A stretch of DNA of 64,000 nucleotides, taken from the NCBI RefSeq assembly GCF_021018895.1, contig NC_079376.1, forward strand, positions 9,927,001-9,991,000, given 5' to 3'. Shown piece by piece: positions 49,564 to 62,468 of the stretch. A program made the position numbers and the translations under genes. The DNA comes from Seriola aureovittata. Taxonomy: Eukaryota > Chordata > Actinopteri > Carangiformes > Carangidae. Positions within the stretch are counted from its first letter, which is position 1. Every line of letters starts with the position of its first letter. The notes under the pieces were generated by a model that was given only the letters and a program-made list of their open reading frames with translations, had not been told where the DNA came from and did no database searches.

Positions 49564-52500
49564 TGTAAGCCACATGAGAAGCTGCAGAAACTGACAGCAA
49601 GTACCGTCTGTCTGAGAGAAAACTGTAGGGCAATAATGGCTGTTTAACTACCAAGTACTTTACCTTTTTCTGTGTTGATTGAGAGATCCCAAGCAGCAGA
49701 AAATGACATATTGTTAGATGAAGTGTGTCCTGAAGCTGTATTTGATAGTTTCTTGTAGAGAGGAGCAGGATATTGCTGTTCAAGACTTAAGACATAATGT
49801 AACTGCATCATAAAGCCTACATGAACTGCATTCTTCAAACTGCAAACTTCAGGGAACTATTTATTTATTTATTTATTTAAATTTTCAGTTAACTTTATAA
49901 GAGATGCTGCTGACCCTGGGAACTCCTTGCACTTTTTGTTTTTGTTTGAACTTAAAACAAAGATAAGTGAAAGATTAACATTTCAGTTATATTGAAATTT
50001 TGGAAAACTTTATTTACTGTGGAAAACTTTAGTGAGCTATTTATTTGTTTAAGTTTTCATTTAACTTTATAAGACATGCTGCTGAGCCTGGGAGCTCCCT
50101 GCATTTTTTGTTAGAATTTTAAAACAAAGATATCTATTGTCTAAGAAAAAAAAAACTTTAACATGTTGCAAATCTGAAAAGCTGTTAAATAAACATATGA
50201 TTAAAGGCATTTGAACAAAGTTAAGTGGAATTTTTCCATTATTCAAAATTTTCACGCCAATATTTTCCCTTTTATTGCAAATAAATATCGGCTCCAAATA
50301 TCGGTTATCGGCCTCCTTGACTACTAATAATCGGTATCGGTATCGGCCCTGAAAAAACCATATCGGTCGATCTCTAGTCTGTACCACTTGAACGGTTTCA
50401 CAAAGTGAGTATTGGGACATTTCATTTGACTGCCATCTCCTTCCTACCTTGAGTCAACAGGTTGTTTTTGCATTGTAATCATTAACCCACCCACAACATG
50501 GGTTTTCCACATGGCCTCACACTGCAGGAGACTGTACTGCATTAGTGTGAGACACGATATTTTGTGCTAGAAACAGAGAGTGTACATATGTTTTTGATAG
50601 TCTGATATAAATAACATCTTAAACATGATTTGTCAATGGAAATCTTAAAACAAAAAAAACACACTATGTATTAATGTGTTAGTGTACAGTTTTTGTTTTG
50701 AGATAAAACAATCTATGCAAATTCCATTATGAGATAAAATTAAATACAAAGTAAATTGTTGTCATGTGACATCCTTCTATGGGAACAATCCTCAGGTCTT
50801 TCTTTTGTCATTAACCTGCTTCTGTCCCTCCCAGCTCTCACTGCACTGGTGACAGACACACTCCTCACTGAACACCTCTTAAGTGCTGTCACATATCCGC
50901 TGTTGGATTTGCTGATTGCTTGAATGTGGTGGTTATACATAGATACTGTGTATGTGCAAACTCGCATACATATACATGGTGATGTGAGAAAGGACACGTA
51001 GATACCAGAGTTTTGGCAGGCACTGCGTCAGTCTCATATTGGGAGGACATCCTTGTGCAATGGCAAATCTCTCTCCGTCCTTTCCCCTCTCTTTCTGTCT
51101 CTTACACACCAAAGCGAAGGACCTCTTGTCTTCAGTAATTGCTTTCTACAAGGCTGACGGTGCCATTTTTTATTTCCTATCATGAACATTTGTTGTATGG
51201 TGTTTTTTTTCCGTCGAGCTTTGTATCTGCGTGTAGTAGCTTTGAGAAGCAATATACGTTTGTGTCGAAATGTGTTGACGTCAGCTGTCCCCTGCACGAT
51301 GACCAGTGTTCTCATTAGTAGTATTTGTGCATGTGTTTCCACACTTGAGCATGCCTGTGCAGGTCGGTAGGTGTGTCTCGTCCACATGTATCCTGCTTCC
51401 ATCATTCAGCTCTTCCTGTGAGCTGCAGGTCTCCCGTCCACATCGTAGGCTCAGATGGCCCTCCATAATGGATTAAATAGACAAATGCCAGGAAGGCACT
51501 CAGCTATTGATCACAGCAGCCAACGATGCTTCCATTTCCCCCGCAGCTCTCCAGGAGGCTAGTATTTAAAGCCAGCTGGTTGAGCACCCTCTGGTCCCCC
51601 GCTCCTATAATCCTTTCATCCTTCTGTCGGTTTTCTAGCATTGCTGCTTTCTCTGACTTTGTTGATGTTTTCCAAAAGTGGTGTCCTCCTCTCTAAAAGC
51701 AAACATCGTTGCATTTAGAAGGGAAAACAAATATTTCACAAACAACATTAGCTGGCGTGAGTTTTATTGGATTTAGAGGGATTGTTCCCAAGTTACATAG
51801 CTTTTAGGACTATGGCTTACAGTAAGTGCTTGGACTGTCTGTGTTTCCGTCAAATACACTGCTACTTTGCACGTGCTAAAGGTAGTAAAGGCAGCTTTTC
51901 AGTGTCTTGGTTATATGTCAAGGCCTAAGACTGTTAAGCATATGGATAACGATAATGAATTTTAGCTAGCTGTGAAAAGTGCATAAGATACAGGTCTTGG
52001 AATGAGTAGCATGTTATTAAATGTAAATTCTGGGTGGGAATGATGTTGCACTTACACTCCTGGAGGCAGCCTGGTTGTATTGGCTCTGCTTAGCCTCATG
52101 AAGACAGCTGAGGGTAGAGGGACTGGATTGAGGAGAAAATGGGAGGGAAACAGAGAGGGGAGAGGGAGGTGTGTGGAGCGAGGAGGAGGGCCGGAGCGTT
52201 CTCTCTTCCTTCTGTCCCTCTCTTCATGGTGACGTTAGCCACGCTGCTAGAATTCCATAAAAGTCTTCGATGAAGCAGGAAATGACTTCCAGGGTTTGGC
52301 ATGATGTTCTCTGGTCACTGCCGTCATTGCTGGCTTCTCTGCTGCCTGCTTCATCCACCCCCCCACCACCCCCCCTCTCTCTGTCAGCCCTCCCTCTTTT
52401 CCTTTCTCCCTCTGACTCTTTCTCCTGTCTTACTCCTTCCTCATCTAAATATATTTGTGGAAACTATTTTTATGATTTTTTTTTTGTCTCACTTCTTGAA

Positions 52501-55027
52501 GAATTGGCTGCCATGTCTGAGTATTTGACACCATCCTCTCCCCCAGCCACGTAGGGAGACAAGGAAACATTAAAGTGCACATTGTTCACTTTCTCATGGT
52601 TTCTGAACCAGATTCATGTACGCTGACTGTTAATTGTTCTATAAATAGAACTTGACTGAACTAATTGGTCTAGTGTGACTCTTGATCGTTCATGTGGTTG
52701 TTTCCAGTTAGGGGCCTGCAGTTTTTGGCTTCAGTACCACCAGCCAGCCGCAGAGAACTTTCCCTGCATGTCAGACACAAAATGTGTGTTTTGTATTTGC
52801 GATGACCTACATATTCACTTCGCAAGTGATTTTGTGAATGTCATCATCCCACATTCATTTCAATTTTGTTACAGCCAGTCATGTTAACCTTAACCATTAG
52901 TTGTACATTTCTACCCTGTGTTTAGAGTCAAAACATCAGCAAGCAAACACCAGTTATTGTTATAATGTTCAATCGGAATTTACCTTAGAAGTGACTCCAG
53001 TGTTTCCTGTGAGCAAATTTGTTTTTTGGTTTTCAAGCTAGTGCTCCACTTTGCCACCTATTTGAATTCTGTGTCCTTTTTGAGATGCCAAGATGCTGTT
53101 TGCTGGAGGTTGTGGTGACCAGGGGGAGATGGCTTCATTTTGACAATGCAGTGCAGATTTCATTAGGAAACAGACATGATTTAACACAGGATGCTGAACT
53201 TCCTCTGGGCTTTTTTTGTACGCCTTCTCCCTTCTGCCTTCCTTTCATTCCCGCCTTCCTGCCCTCTCAGTGTTTATGGCATTTTTTTTTTTTTTTTTTT
53301 TGAAGGATATGATTCTCTTGGGCTGAGGGGAAAGGAGGGTCATCAGACCTGCGAGATGAAGAGCTTAGATACCATATCAATAACAGCCCTCTCACATCTT
53401 TACCTTCAATATCACACATCAGGAGAGTAGTACATTTCCTTGATAAGGGGGCTATGACCGCTTTCCCTCTACTCATACCATCCTCCTGTGATACACAGTT
53501 GAGATACGTCACCATGTGTAATTAGTCATTGATTGGGAATGTGGAGCCATCCTAGAGGTCTGGCATGACGAAGTGCGAAATGGCCTGGCAGCCTGTGTGA
53601 TCCTTCTGCGCTCTAATCTCTCTGACAGGAAGTAGTTAGCTTAAGTAGTGGTCCTGCCCAGGCCAGAGCTTTCCTGTTTCACCAGCAAGATGCTGCAATG
53701 ATTGTTCTCTTCTGTACTCAGACTTGGGCATGTAATCATATATAGACCCCTTGCCTATATATTTACATACACACACACTCTTTCCCATATGGAGAGTTAG
53801 TTCACCCAGGCGGATCTGTTCTAGATCTATTTTTTCCTTTCACTATTCTGATTCAGACTACAACTGTGGATTGAATAAAAAGTCAGAGCAGAACAATTAG
53901 TTGATTAATTTTCTGATTAATTGAAAACAAGTTATTGGAAGACATGAACCTTGGTTATATGAAATTGTAACATTTATTTATTTTTTACCACTTTCTGACA
54001 TTTATATCCCAAATGATTAATCACAAAAATCATCTGCAGTTAATCAAAAATGGAAATAATTGTTAGTTGCAGCCCTAGCTAGCATATAGATGAGATAAAG
54101 AGACCACATGTCCAGACCTTGACTTATGGCCGTGTTTTTACTTTATTTTTTTTCGAACATGACATTCTAATAGAGTAGGTGTGAAGTAAGGATCACCAGC
54201 TGTGGTAGTGAATTTGTGCAGGGCTGCCAAGTTAATTACTTACACATGATACAAGGAAGAGTTTCTGTTTAAACTGAACTAAACTTTGACAGCTGTTGGT
54301 TTTGATGCACTCCCTTCATGAAGGGTCATGTGGGAACAGTATCAGCTGCTTAATGCTCTAAATATCACATGTTGCATGATCTGAACAGGGTAGTTGGCAG
54401 GGTAGATTATTGCCACTTTACAGATTTTATATATAAAAAGTACAGCGTGATCAGATTTTCATGTTCGAAATATCTTTGTTTTCCATAGCTTTCACTGTTT
54501 GTCCACTTTCTTGGTAGATCACTGTGCTTGTTAAGGATGATTTCATTTGCTATGTTTGGCATTTTAAACATGCAGCGGAACAAACTTTCATGACTCCTCT
54601 GGGAATCTGAAGCCTGCTGCTTTTCGTTCCTCTTGCCTTCCTGTAGTGGTAGGCAGCACAGTAGATCCAGTGGAAGGAAATGTTAGAGCAGCACATTGTT
54701 GTTGTAACACCACACACACCTGTGTGTCAATGGAGTAAACTGATCTGGAGTTTTTTGTTTAGGTTCTCAGCCCACATTTCATTCATTTAAACCTGTCCCC
54801 ACCTCTCTGTTCTCTCCCTTTTTACAGAGCAAAACAGCAAGAGAGGTGTTTGTTTTCATATCCAATAGTTTTAATAGGGCAGTTCTGACTGAGCATACAT
54901 TGTGGAAATAATTTAATTACAGCTCTCTCACTCTTAACATTTATACATGATTAACATGGCAGTTTAACTGTTTCCCACTCATATCATTTTCTTGTTTGCT
55001 CTGCAGGTTCATTTGTTAGAAAAATGT

Positions 55028-55058
<31 letters not shown>

Positions 55059-56056
55059 TTGACTGTCACATGTCATCAGAGCTGAAGATGATGTCTTTAA
55101 ATTGCTTATTTTGTATGACTAATAGTCAAATTTATATTAAAATGAACCAGAAAAAATCTGCAAATTTTCACAATTTAAAAAGCTTTAACTAGAAATCTTT
55201 TAGTGTTTTAATTTGAAAATGGTCAATTGATGATCAGAATGGTCTGTTCCTTCATTACTTGATAAATCAGCTAATTGTTTCAACTTTGCTTGTAGACTGT
55301 GCAAATATCTAACCATAGCAATCATGCTCATCAGCCTCAAGTATTCAGAAGTGTCACTTAAACATGCTGGTTCTGCTAAAGGTTTCTAGCAACCGAGCTT
55401 CCTGTGGAACTCACAGATGCATCACTGGGTTGGCTTATCAGAGTCTTAAGGGGACGTCTGGCAGGATGCATACATGGATAGAAGGACAGATGAATATTGT
55501 CTAACTGCTCCATTGATCTTAGACCCAGAGTTTGTAATGTCATTATTCCACCGGGTCCCTGAACACTTAATTGTATAAAGCTGTGTCAGGGCGGAGGGGG
55601 AGTACCCCCACTGTTTTGCTGTGTTTGGACTATGACACAAATGGATACAAACTCTATGTCTCTAAGGAGGTTTCCTCTAATGGCCCTCCTGGCCCCTCCT
55701 AATGCATCAAAGCCAGTACTGTTGCACTCTCTTCTTTCTCTAACAGGCTGGATGCTCCTAAATTTCCTTTTAAGATTTCTGATTTACTACACTCAGAGGA
55801 AAAGTGCCTATTTTCTTACACTGGTGTAGAGTCTGTCAGCCAACTGTGCCTGTAGGCCTTAGCTCTCCTGTCTACCTCAGCTCTGCCAAAGCAGCTTCAT
55901 CTCATCCTCTGGAGCTTTCAGGTGAGCTAAGATGTGAACCTTGATGCACCAAAGATCTGGCCTGAAGTGTGAGTGTTACCAGCGCTTGACAGTGCTTATC
56001 CTCAAGCATACCCTTGGCTCATCCTCTATTCTTTAGGCTATAAATGAATGAGCATG

Positions 56057-56100
<44 letters not shown>

Positions 56101-58926
56101 AGACATACCTTACTTCATTAAAAATATTTCATCCAGTTTTAGACTGGTTTATGTCTGTTTGTGGGAAGCAATGGCGGTACACTCAATAAAATCAATAACA
56201 CATCACAATGTCCCCTGACTCCCTTTAGTCCTGCCATGACCTTAAAGGATCTTTGACTTGTGTGAGCTGTGTTTGACTGACACAGAGAACAATATTGATG
56301 AACCTTTGTTTCTTATTTCTGCAGCCTAAAAAGCTTTAACGGCATGTGTCTGTCATGTAAAGCTTGACGGCTTGAAATGTTCTGGATTTGCCTGTTAGCA
56401 GAATCTGAGTCTAAAGGCAATGTTTCTTGCATATTTAATGCCTTGATGAATGGCCTGTTTGGGTTTGATGGACTGTTGGCAGGAAGCTGAGCTGTTGTAT
56501 AATAACTGACTCGAGTGAAATAAGCTCAGCTAACCTTGTTCAACTCAGCCTGTCAATGGAAAGCACTTGAGTTTAAATGGTATTGGTTTGTGGATACCTA
56601 AGGGACCTAAGAGCTGGAACAGATAAACACATTAGTCTACGGCTTCACCTTTGCTGGTGTCAGAGTTGGGCAACATGGTGTGTTGCCAGTATTACACAAT
56701 CTTATTTGTACAGAGATAGATGTAATGGATGCATTGTAAGTATGAATTCTGGATGTAGCTGATTATCTGTGGATCATTTGTCACGAGTCCAGAAACACGT
56801 TTGTCTGCTCTTCTGTCTCTGACATGTATGAATGTATTGCGCACAAGCCAGGGGCTGTATCACTTCAATCTTCCACTGTAAACCTGTGGGACACTCTTAT
56901 CTCATGTCTGCTAAAGAGATGTCATCATCTCTCTATCGAAGCTGTTGTATACATGTTGGGTATCTGATGTCGATACTATCTAGCATGACTGCACGAGCAA
57001 GGGAGTGCCTAAAGGCCATTTACAGTTACAGATCTAATTTAAGGACAGTGCTTGCTTCCTGTATCTATGCTTGTCAATACCAACCTTCAACCTGAATAAG
57101 ACGTGGAATGTATTCAGAAGGAGAAGGGCCTTCACATTGTAGAGGGGTTTAAACTGTGTGAGGGAGAGAGAGAATAACACTGACAAACCTGTCGCTCTGT
57201 GTCTTTGTTATGTATGAAAACAAGTTGTCGCCTTGCACCACTATTCCTGCCGCGTCATTCAGGAGTCACCAAGGAAACGGCATGACCAGCCTCACCCAGC
57301 TGTAATGTTTTTATCAGCTGATGGTGGAAAATGACAAAGCCTTGCACTGCATGGCCACGGTTATCACTGACGGCAACAGCTTGGCTCTGACAGCTTATGA
57401 AAAACCTTATTAGAAAAAAGTCTCACTGTGCAAACGCAGTGAGAAAGTCCTAACCTATAACTGCGACCTCTCTTAAATCACCTCCATCACTGATGCAGGA
57501 GATGAGCCTGAATTTTGCTTTAGGCATCAGCTGACTGTCACAGCTTTGCTGGTTAAAGCCGTGTAAGGAGAAAATATCAGGCACTGAGTGCACATGGAAC
57601 AGCAAAGGTTTTTTTTTTTTTTTTTCCTTCTAGTGCAAAAGCTCAGTGTTACATTTTGATTACATAACCACAGCATGTCCTTTTTTGTCAGCATTGATCA
57701 TTAGCATTTTTATTATCAGCAAATCAACACACAAATCCATGTGACTTAAACTTATTTTTCCACTTTCTGTCTTTCTGTTTGTCATTAAACTCAAACTTTA
57801 CTGAGAAGCTGTTTTGATTTTAATGATATGACTAAATGTAGCACTGCATTTCCAAAATCACATATAGTATAATATTGTTCTGCAACAGATGGAAAAATAT
57901 TGACCAGCAAAATAAAATGTGAAACAACATAAACAACAGATTTCTGATGGAAAAATAGCCAAGTAATGTTTACAAAACAAAAAATAGGTGGGTGTGTTCA
58001 GGTATCAAATATGTGTGCGTGTATATGTGTGTCAAATGTGTTGTTAGCAACAAGTGGATGCAAACTAGGGTACTGAAATCTTTACTCTCTGTTTTTATTC
58101 TATTTGTGTAAATACAGCTTTCATTTTAATGGAGGAGATAAAATTTGTAGATGCTATGCATTTACATTATTATTATTTTTTTTTTTTGCATGTAGATTTT
58201 TGTTTTAATTTCCTCCTGTGCCTTACTCCCAGTCCTCTGCTCATCCTCCTCTCCTCTCCTTTTCATGCCCTTTCTCTTATTCCTTCTTTCTCATCCTCTC
58301 CTCTGCCACCCCGTCCCCTCCCCCTCACAGTCAGGCCTCCATAAACATAGCTGTCTCCTAATGTAAACACCACAGATACTCTGACTAGAAGGGGAGGGAT
58401 GGAGAGAGTAAAGAGGAGTGATGGGGAGGAGTGGGAAGGATGGACAGTTCAATTTCCTGTATTATTCCAATCAGAGCCCTGCAAACCATGTATTTTTGTT
58501 GCAACAATACAACATTTGAAGTCTGGATTTAATGTTTCGTCTCAGCAATTGCTTCTCAGAATATTGCAGTATTAATCCACATGTTTTGAAAGCAATATTT
58601 CTGTTTGTGGTATCTGGTGCGCAAAGCAGAGGAAGCGGTCTTGGTCGAGAGCTGCGGCGGTGATGGTGGTGAATGAAAACAACTCAGTTTGACACAATTT
58701 ATGGATTAATTTAGCTTGTTAAAGCACACACACGCACAAACACACAGAACTAATGTAGTTAATGGATGGTTAAGAACACCCTCCCCTCCGATATGTCCCC
58801 AAACCCCCACACATATGCACAACACACACAATCTCTGTATCATCTTTCATGTCCTGCAGAGGTCATAAAACATGGTTTTCCCATTCTATTTCCCCTCCCC
58901 TTGTCTTTCAGACTCTTCTTGCGCAG

Positions 58927-59000
<74 letters not shown>

Positions 59001-60525
59001 CACTAAGGGGCTGTGGGTCCACATTTAATGCACCCAATTACTTAGGCCCCCACTTCTCATGCTGCTGCATTACGTCAGGCTTGGCAGGCTGTATTTTTAG
59101 CTGGGAGATGCCATTGGGCCTCTCTCCCTCCGTCTCTGTGGATTGAGTTACCACCTTGTTGCTGAACGAACCCAATGGACGCCTACGTGAGCTGCCTTCA
59201 TCCAATCACAACACATCGAACCACTGTGTAATGACACAAGCAAGCAGAAGGAAAGACTATGTCCAGTAAGGTTTTGGTCGTGGGCGGTGACAGGAAACAG
59301 TGGAGCAGTGGGGCCATTGAGAGTGTGTTGAGGGTAACTGAGACCATCCAAGACGTGCATTCATGCCTTGCCACAGACTGTATGGTGGTCATGCATGCTG
59401 AGTATGAAGATGTAGCTATAGAACGTGGTCTGTGGTGAAGACAGGAGTGCCAAATGTTAATGCTAGCTGTTTAGCATTGCTCCCAGACACCAGAAATTAC
59501 AAGTTTGTAAAAGGAAAAACTGTGAGCAGAGTTATGAAAATACATTCAGGTCTATTTTTTCAATTTTCCTCTCCTTACTCCCTCTCATTATTTCAGCCTT
59601 TAATAGCTGCAGTACACATAAGGGAGCAGTTTCTCTGATGGTAGCAGTGAAGTTGTGTTCTGCACAGCTGAGGCATGAGAATGGAGCGATGACAGCTAGA
59701 CCCCCTGCTGAGAAAGAAACTCACAAGGGGTCTCAGACAGAAAGCTTGGAATGTTTTCACTCAAGTGTTTGCCTGTCGGAGTAAACAGTATAAAACCCAA
59801 CAGCTTGACAAACAATCCTCACAGTTCAACACAGTCCTAGGCCTTCACAGTGGCATCCGCATTGAGATGCTGGTAGGCATTCTACTTCTCAAACTTTCCT
59901 CCCCATCTTAATCACCAGTGTAATCTCTTCCTCATCCCAGTGTGCTTTACAGGAGTCTTGGTTCCTGGTTCAAAGCAGCCAATCTGTTGTTTCACCCAAT
60001 CACCCGCTAATCCCATTCATTCAGCTTTTAGACGGGATCAGCAGGAGAGTGTCAACAATGCATATGAATGCCCCTACCCTATGTAAAGTTCAGGTCAGGG
60101 AAAACAATAGCAGCGCATGGAAATACAAGGCCACTCAAGGTTTAGGTTACCATGGCACCAAGCAGTTTGATTGACATATGGAGGAGATCACCATGGGGTA
60201 ACATTCAAGATCATTCCCCTGTTTTTTTTTTTTTTTTTAACATGGCTGATCATCTTCCTGTCGGAGTGAGCAGAAGCAATGAGCATCAGTCAGTGTTAGA
60301 TTATGATGTTAAAACCAAACCACTGCTGTAACTGCTGTTTGCTCAGTATTTATAAGAAATTAATTGTAGTCCATTACGGCTTCAGTATGTCCATTAGTAG
60401 CTGTGTCCTCCTTCATGTAATAAATAGATGTAATATGTTGATGCCACATTTAGCTAATGTGCTACCAGCCTTGAATACAAAGTAGATGTGTTTCCTTAAT
60501 GGGGGACAAAGTGCAGCTCGTGTCT

Positions 60526-60558
<33 letters not shown>

Positions 60559-62468
60559 CAGTAATTCCTGAACCTAAAGCACAGATATTTTTCTTTTTAT
60601 ATATGAGTTTCATTTATGAAATTTTACTTTTTCTACAACATACACACATGAAAACAAATACACATAACAGAGTAGAATCAAATAAAACCAGACACCCTGC
60701 CAGCTCATAGAGAAAGTGCACATATGGATGTCAGTCCGTACAATGACTGAAACGTCCACAAGTAGATTGCGGGTCAGAAACAGGAACCAGTACCAAGTGA
60801 GGACAAGGAAGGTCCAAGGCCAGAGCTCAGAACAGTACGGTACAGCTCGATATGATTAGTTCCCAGGTCAACACCTCTCCTTTCAAGACAGATTTGTAAA
60901 AAATGTGAACCTATATGAGTTGGTACATGTAAATAGGACCTACCTAACTACTTGTCGTCTCGCTGACTGGTTTCTTAGCTTTTTGGAAAATTTAACAGTG
61001 GGCTATGACAATACAAAGCACCATTTTCTCCTCAGTCAGGCCTTTGATGAAAACACTGACACGGCTATGCAAAGAGTTGAGACAGTTAAGATCGAATGCT
61101 TTGATTAAAGGGTGACTGAGCAAACCCACGTCTGTGTCTGGACACTGACTCAGTGAGAGGGGAGAGAGAGACAGAGACAGAGGATAGGCTGGAGAAACGA
61201 TGAAGGGCTACGTGGGTGGAGGAAATGAGACACCGCTCTGGGAAGTGCCTTCCTGGACTAATGCTAGAGTAATGACATCACTATTCAGGGGGGACATCTG
61301 GAAATATAAAACTATAGGCCTGTTCACTCCATGTCAACTATCATACTCTGCTAAAAAGGCGATTATATTTTAAACTTGAACATAACGCAACATACGCACA
61401 GCATGTGGTGCATGTAAACAGCGAAGAAGTCTGTTCTCGAGCCAGCTGGCCTGCCATTCATGTTGACTTACTCTAGCTTAACATACTTGGCTATTTTGTG
61501 AATGTTTGCCATTAGAGGGATAAATAAATATGACATGGATGAAGAGGAATTCTCATGCTTCACTTTTACCTTTTAGCTTTGAAGTGACTTACAGCTCATA
61601 TACACAACTTCAGCCCAATGACAATGCTGTTGGTATAGAAACCAGAGCAAGGTGATCTGCAAAACAGCTGCTTTGAGTTCCCTTAAATCCCTGCGGTTTT
61701 CACCTTTACCCTTGAAGTCAGACACACACACCATGAGACCACAGGTCCATCCCCATTGTGCTGAGCCCCTGCGGAGCGAAAGCCTGGGAGCTATGTGGGG
61801 TTTTGGGTGACTTGTATCTGCTTTAGAGGGATCACAGTGAGATTTTGGAACAAAGAGGGAGGTATGAACCTGATATCCCCACAGTGTCATACAAACAGCC
61901 ATATCTTTCACACACTCACTTGTCTCCTCCTTCTCACTTTGACTTCACCGCCCCAGTGCAAACCTTTTCTGGACTCCCCCCTTCACCCTAAATGTCACCC
62001 CCCGTGCCCTGGAGGGACAAATGTGGTGAGCTTAGGTCGGAATAGTGAGATCGATACAGGCTGAGTGCTGTGGTTACACTTTCCCTTTGTCAACAGTATC
62101 TTCACCTTGTTGAGACAAGTGATGCAAATATATAATAATATATAAAACTACATAAGGCTTTGCTGTGTTTTCATTTGCATCTCTGCAGTTCTTTGTAAAA
62201 CTCATCCCCTCTTCTCTTTTCTTCCCCTCCTTAGATGTGAAAAAGGACTGGTCAGACCATGCTTTGTGGTGGGAGAAGAAGAAGACATGGCTGTTGAAAA
62301 CCCACTGGACATTGGACAAGTATGGCATCCAAGCTGACGCCAGGCTGCTCTTCACGCCGCAGCACAAGCTCCTGCGCCTCCAGCTGCCCAACATGAAGCA
62401 TATGAAGGTCAAAGTCAACTTCTCGGACCGCGTCTTCAAGGCAGTTTCCGACATCTGCAAAACTTTCA
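45413..62468 (+). CDS. fermt2: FERMT2 (kindlin-2), N-terminal part only; gene continues beyond the window
   Basis: Kindlin-2 is a FERM-domain adaptor at focal adhesions that binds integrin beta tails and, with talin, activates integrins. Two coding exons lie here: 45413-45569 and 62235-62468, joined in phase 1 to give 130 full codons of a protein about 680 residues long. The start [20 protein letters not shown], the segment [20 protein letters not shown], then [20 protein letters not shown] and [20 protein letters not shown] are near-identical to vertebrate kindlin-2. These residues form the ubiquitin-like F0 domain (about 1-100) and the start of F1. The PH domain and remaining FERM lobes are outside. 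The next donor GTAAGT at 62469 shows the gene continues. Confidence 0.96.
47262..49042. mobile_element. non-autonomous hAT-like DNA transposon (1781 bp)
   Basis: Terminal inverted repeats: left TAGGGATCGACCGAT (47262-47276), right end the complement of TAGAGATCGACCGAT (to 49042). Both ends are rich in ATCGGC/GCCGAT subterminal motifs. An 8-bp target site duplication GTCTGTAC flanks it exactly (47254-47261 and 49043-49050) and fits the hAT nTnnnnAn preference. No transposase ORF or BED zinc finger is present, so it would depend on a partner element. It contains diverged internal direct repeats and a (GT)n at about 48189-48226. Confidence 0.85.
47861..49194. repeat. tandem duplication unit 1 (1334 bp)
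   Basis: Begins AGACTGTAGCAATGG inside the hAT-like element and runs through its right end plus 152 bp of flanking intron. An apparently identical second copy starts at 49195. Every ORF in this unit recurs with an offset of exactly 1334. Confidence 0.95.
48189..48226. repeat. (GT)n inside the hAT-like element (repeated at 49523-49560)
   Basis: A GT run inside the element; the copy in duplication unit 2 has the same length. Confidence 0.93.
49195..50528. repeat. tandem duplication unit 2 (1334 bp)
   Basis: Direct head-to-tail copy of 47861-49194, including the GT microsatellite at the same length, the right transposon end (to 50376) and a third GTCTGTAC (50377-50384). It lacks the left transposon end. 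The sequence just after it begins AGACTGTAC, giving 8 bp of microhomology with the unit start. Confidence 0.95.
53893..54078. mobile_element. short hAT-type MITE remnant
   Basis: Contains CAATTAGTTGATTAATTTTCTGATTAATTG-like sequence at the left and AATTGTTAGTTGCAGCCCTAG at the right. These are the characteristic ends of an abundant teleost non-autonomous element family with GATTAAT-rich subtermini. The interior is shorter and more degenerate than I would expect. Recognition is from memory of the family. Confidence 0.6.
56060..56097. repeat. (GT)19 microsatellite
   Basis: Uninterrupted GT run in fermt2 intron 2, followed by GCGC. Confidence 0.97.
58929..58998. repeat. (AC)35 microsatellite
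   Basis: An uninterrupted 70-bp AC run in fermt2 intron 2. Confidence 0.98.
60530..60558. repeat. poly-T run
   Basis: An uninterrupted T homopolymer of about 29 in fermt2 intron 2. It is followed by CAG, but no exon follows. Confidence 0.95.
62235..62468 (+). CDS. fermt2: fermt2 exon 3 (residues 53-130)
   Basis: Acceptor CCCCTCCTTAG, donor GTAAGT, 234 nt, phase 1-1. It encodes [43 protein letters not shown] and [20 protein letters not shown], completing F0 and entering F1. GC content is visibly higher than the surrounding intron. Confidence 0.97.

Larger units (their letters stand above)
45570..62234 (+). other. fermt2: fermt2 intron 2 (16.7 kb)
   Basis: Donor GTATGC, acceptor CCTTAG. It contains the hAT-like element and its tandem duplication (47254-50528), a second MITE remnant (about 53893-54078), (GT)n at 56060-56097, (AC)n at 58929-58998 and a poly-T run at 60530-60558. 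Blocks at 57230-57420 and 58995-59130 look compositionally like regulatory sequence. No coding exon was seen; the flanking exons are contiguous in the family. Confidence 0.85.

Noticed and set aside
48042..50420. Identical ORF pairs (135, 64 and 117 codons) repeated at a fixed offset, suggesting a duplicated gene
   Set aside because: They lie inside the non-autonomous hAT-like element and its tandem copy, cross a GT microsatellite, and show no transposase or other family signature.
47861..50528. Direct repeats as LTRs of a retrotransposon
   Set aside because: The copies abut with no internal region, lack TG...CA ends, primer-binding site and polypurine tract, and each includes the hAT right terminus plus host flank.
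60486..60710. Poly-T followed by CAG as a splice acceptor with an ORF
   Set aside because: The downstream sequence does not resemble kindlin, and exons 2 and 3 are already contiguous in the family.
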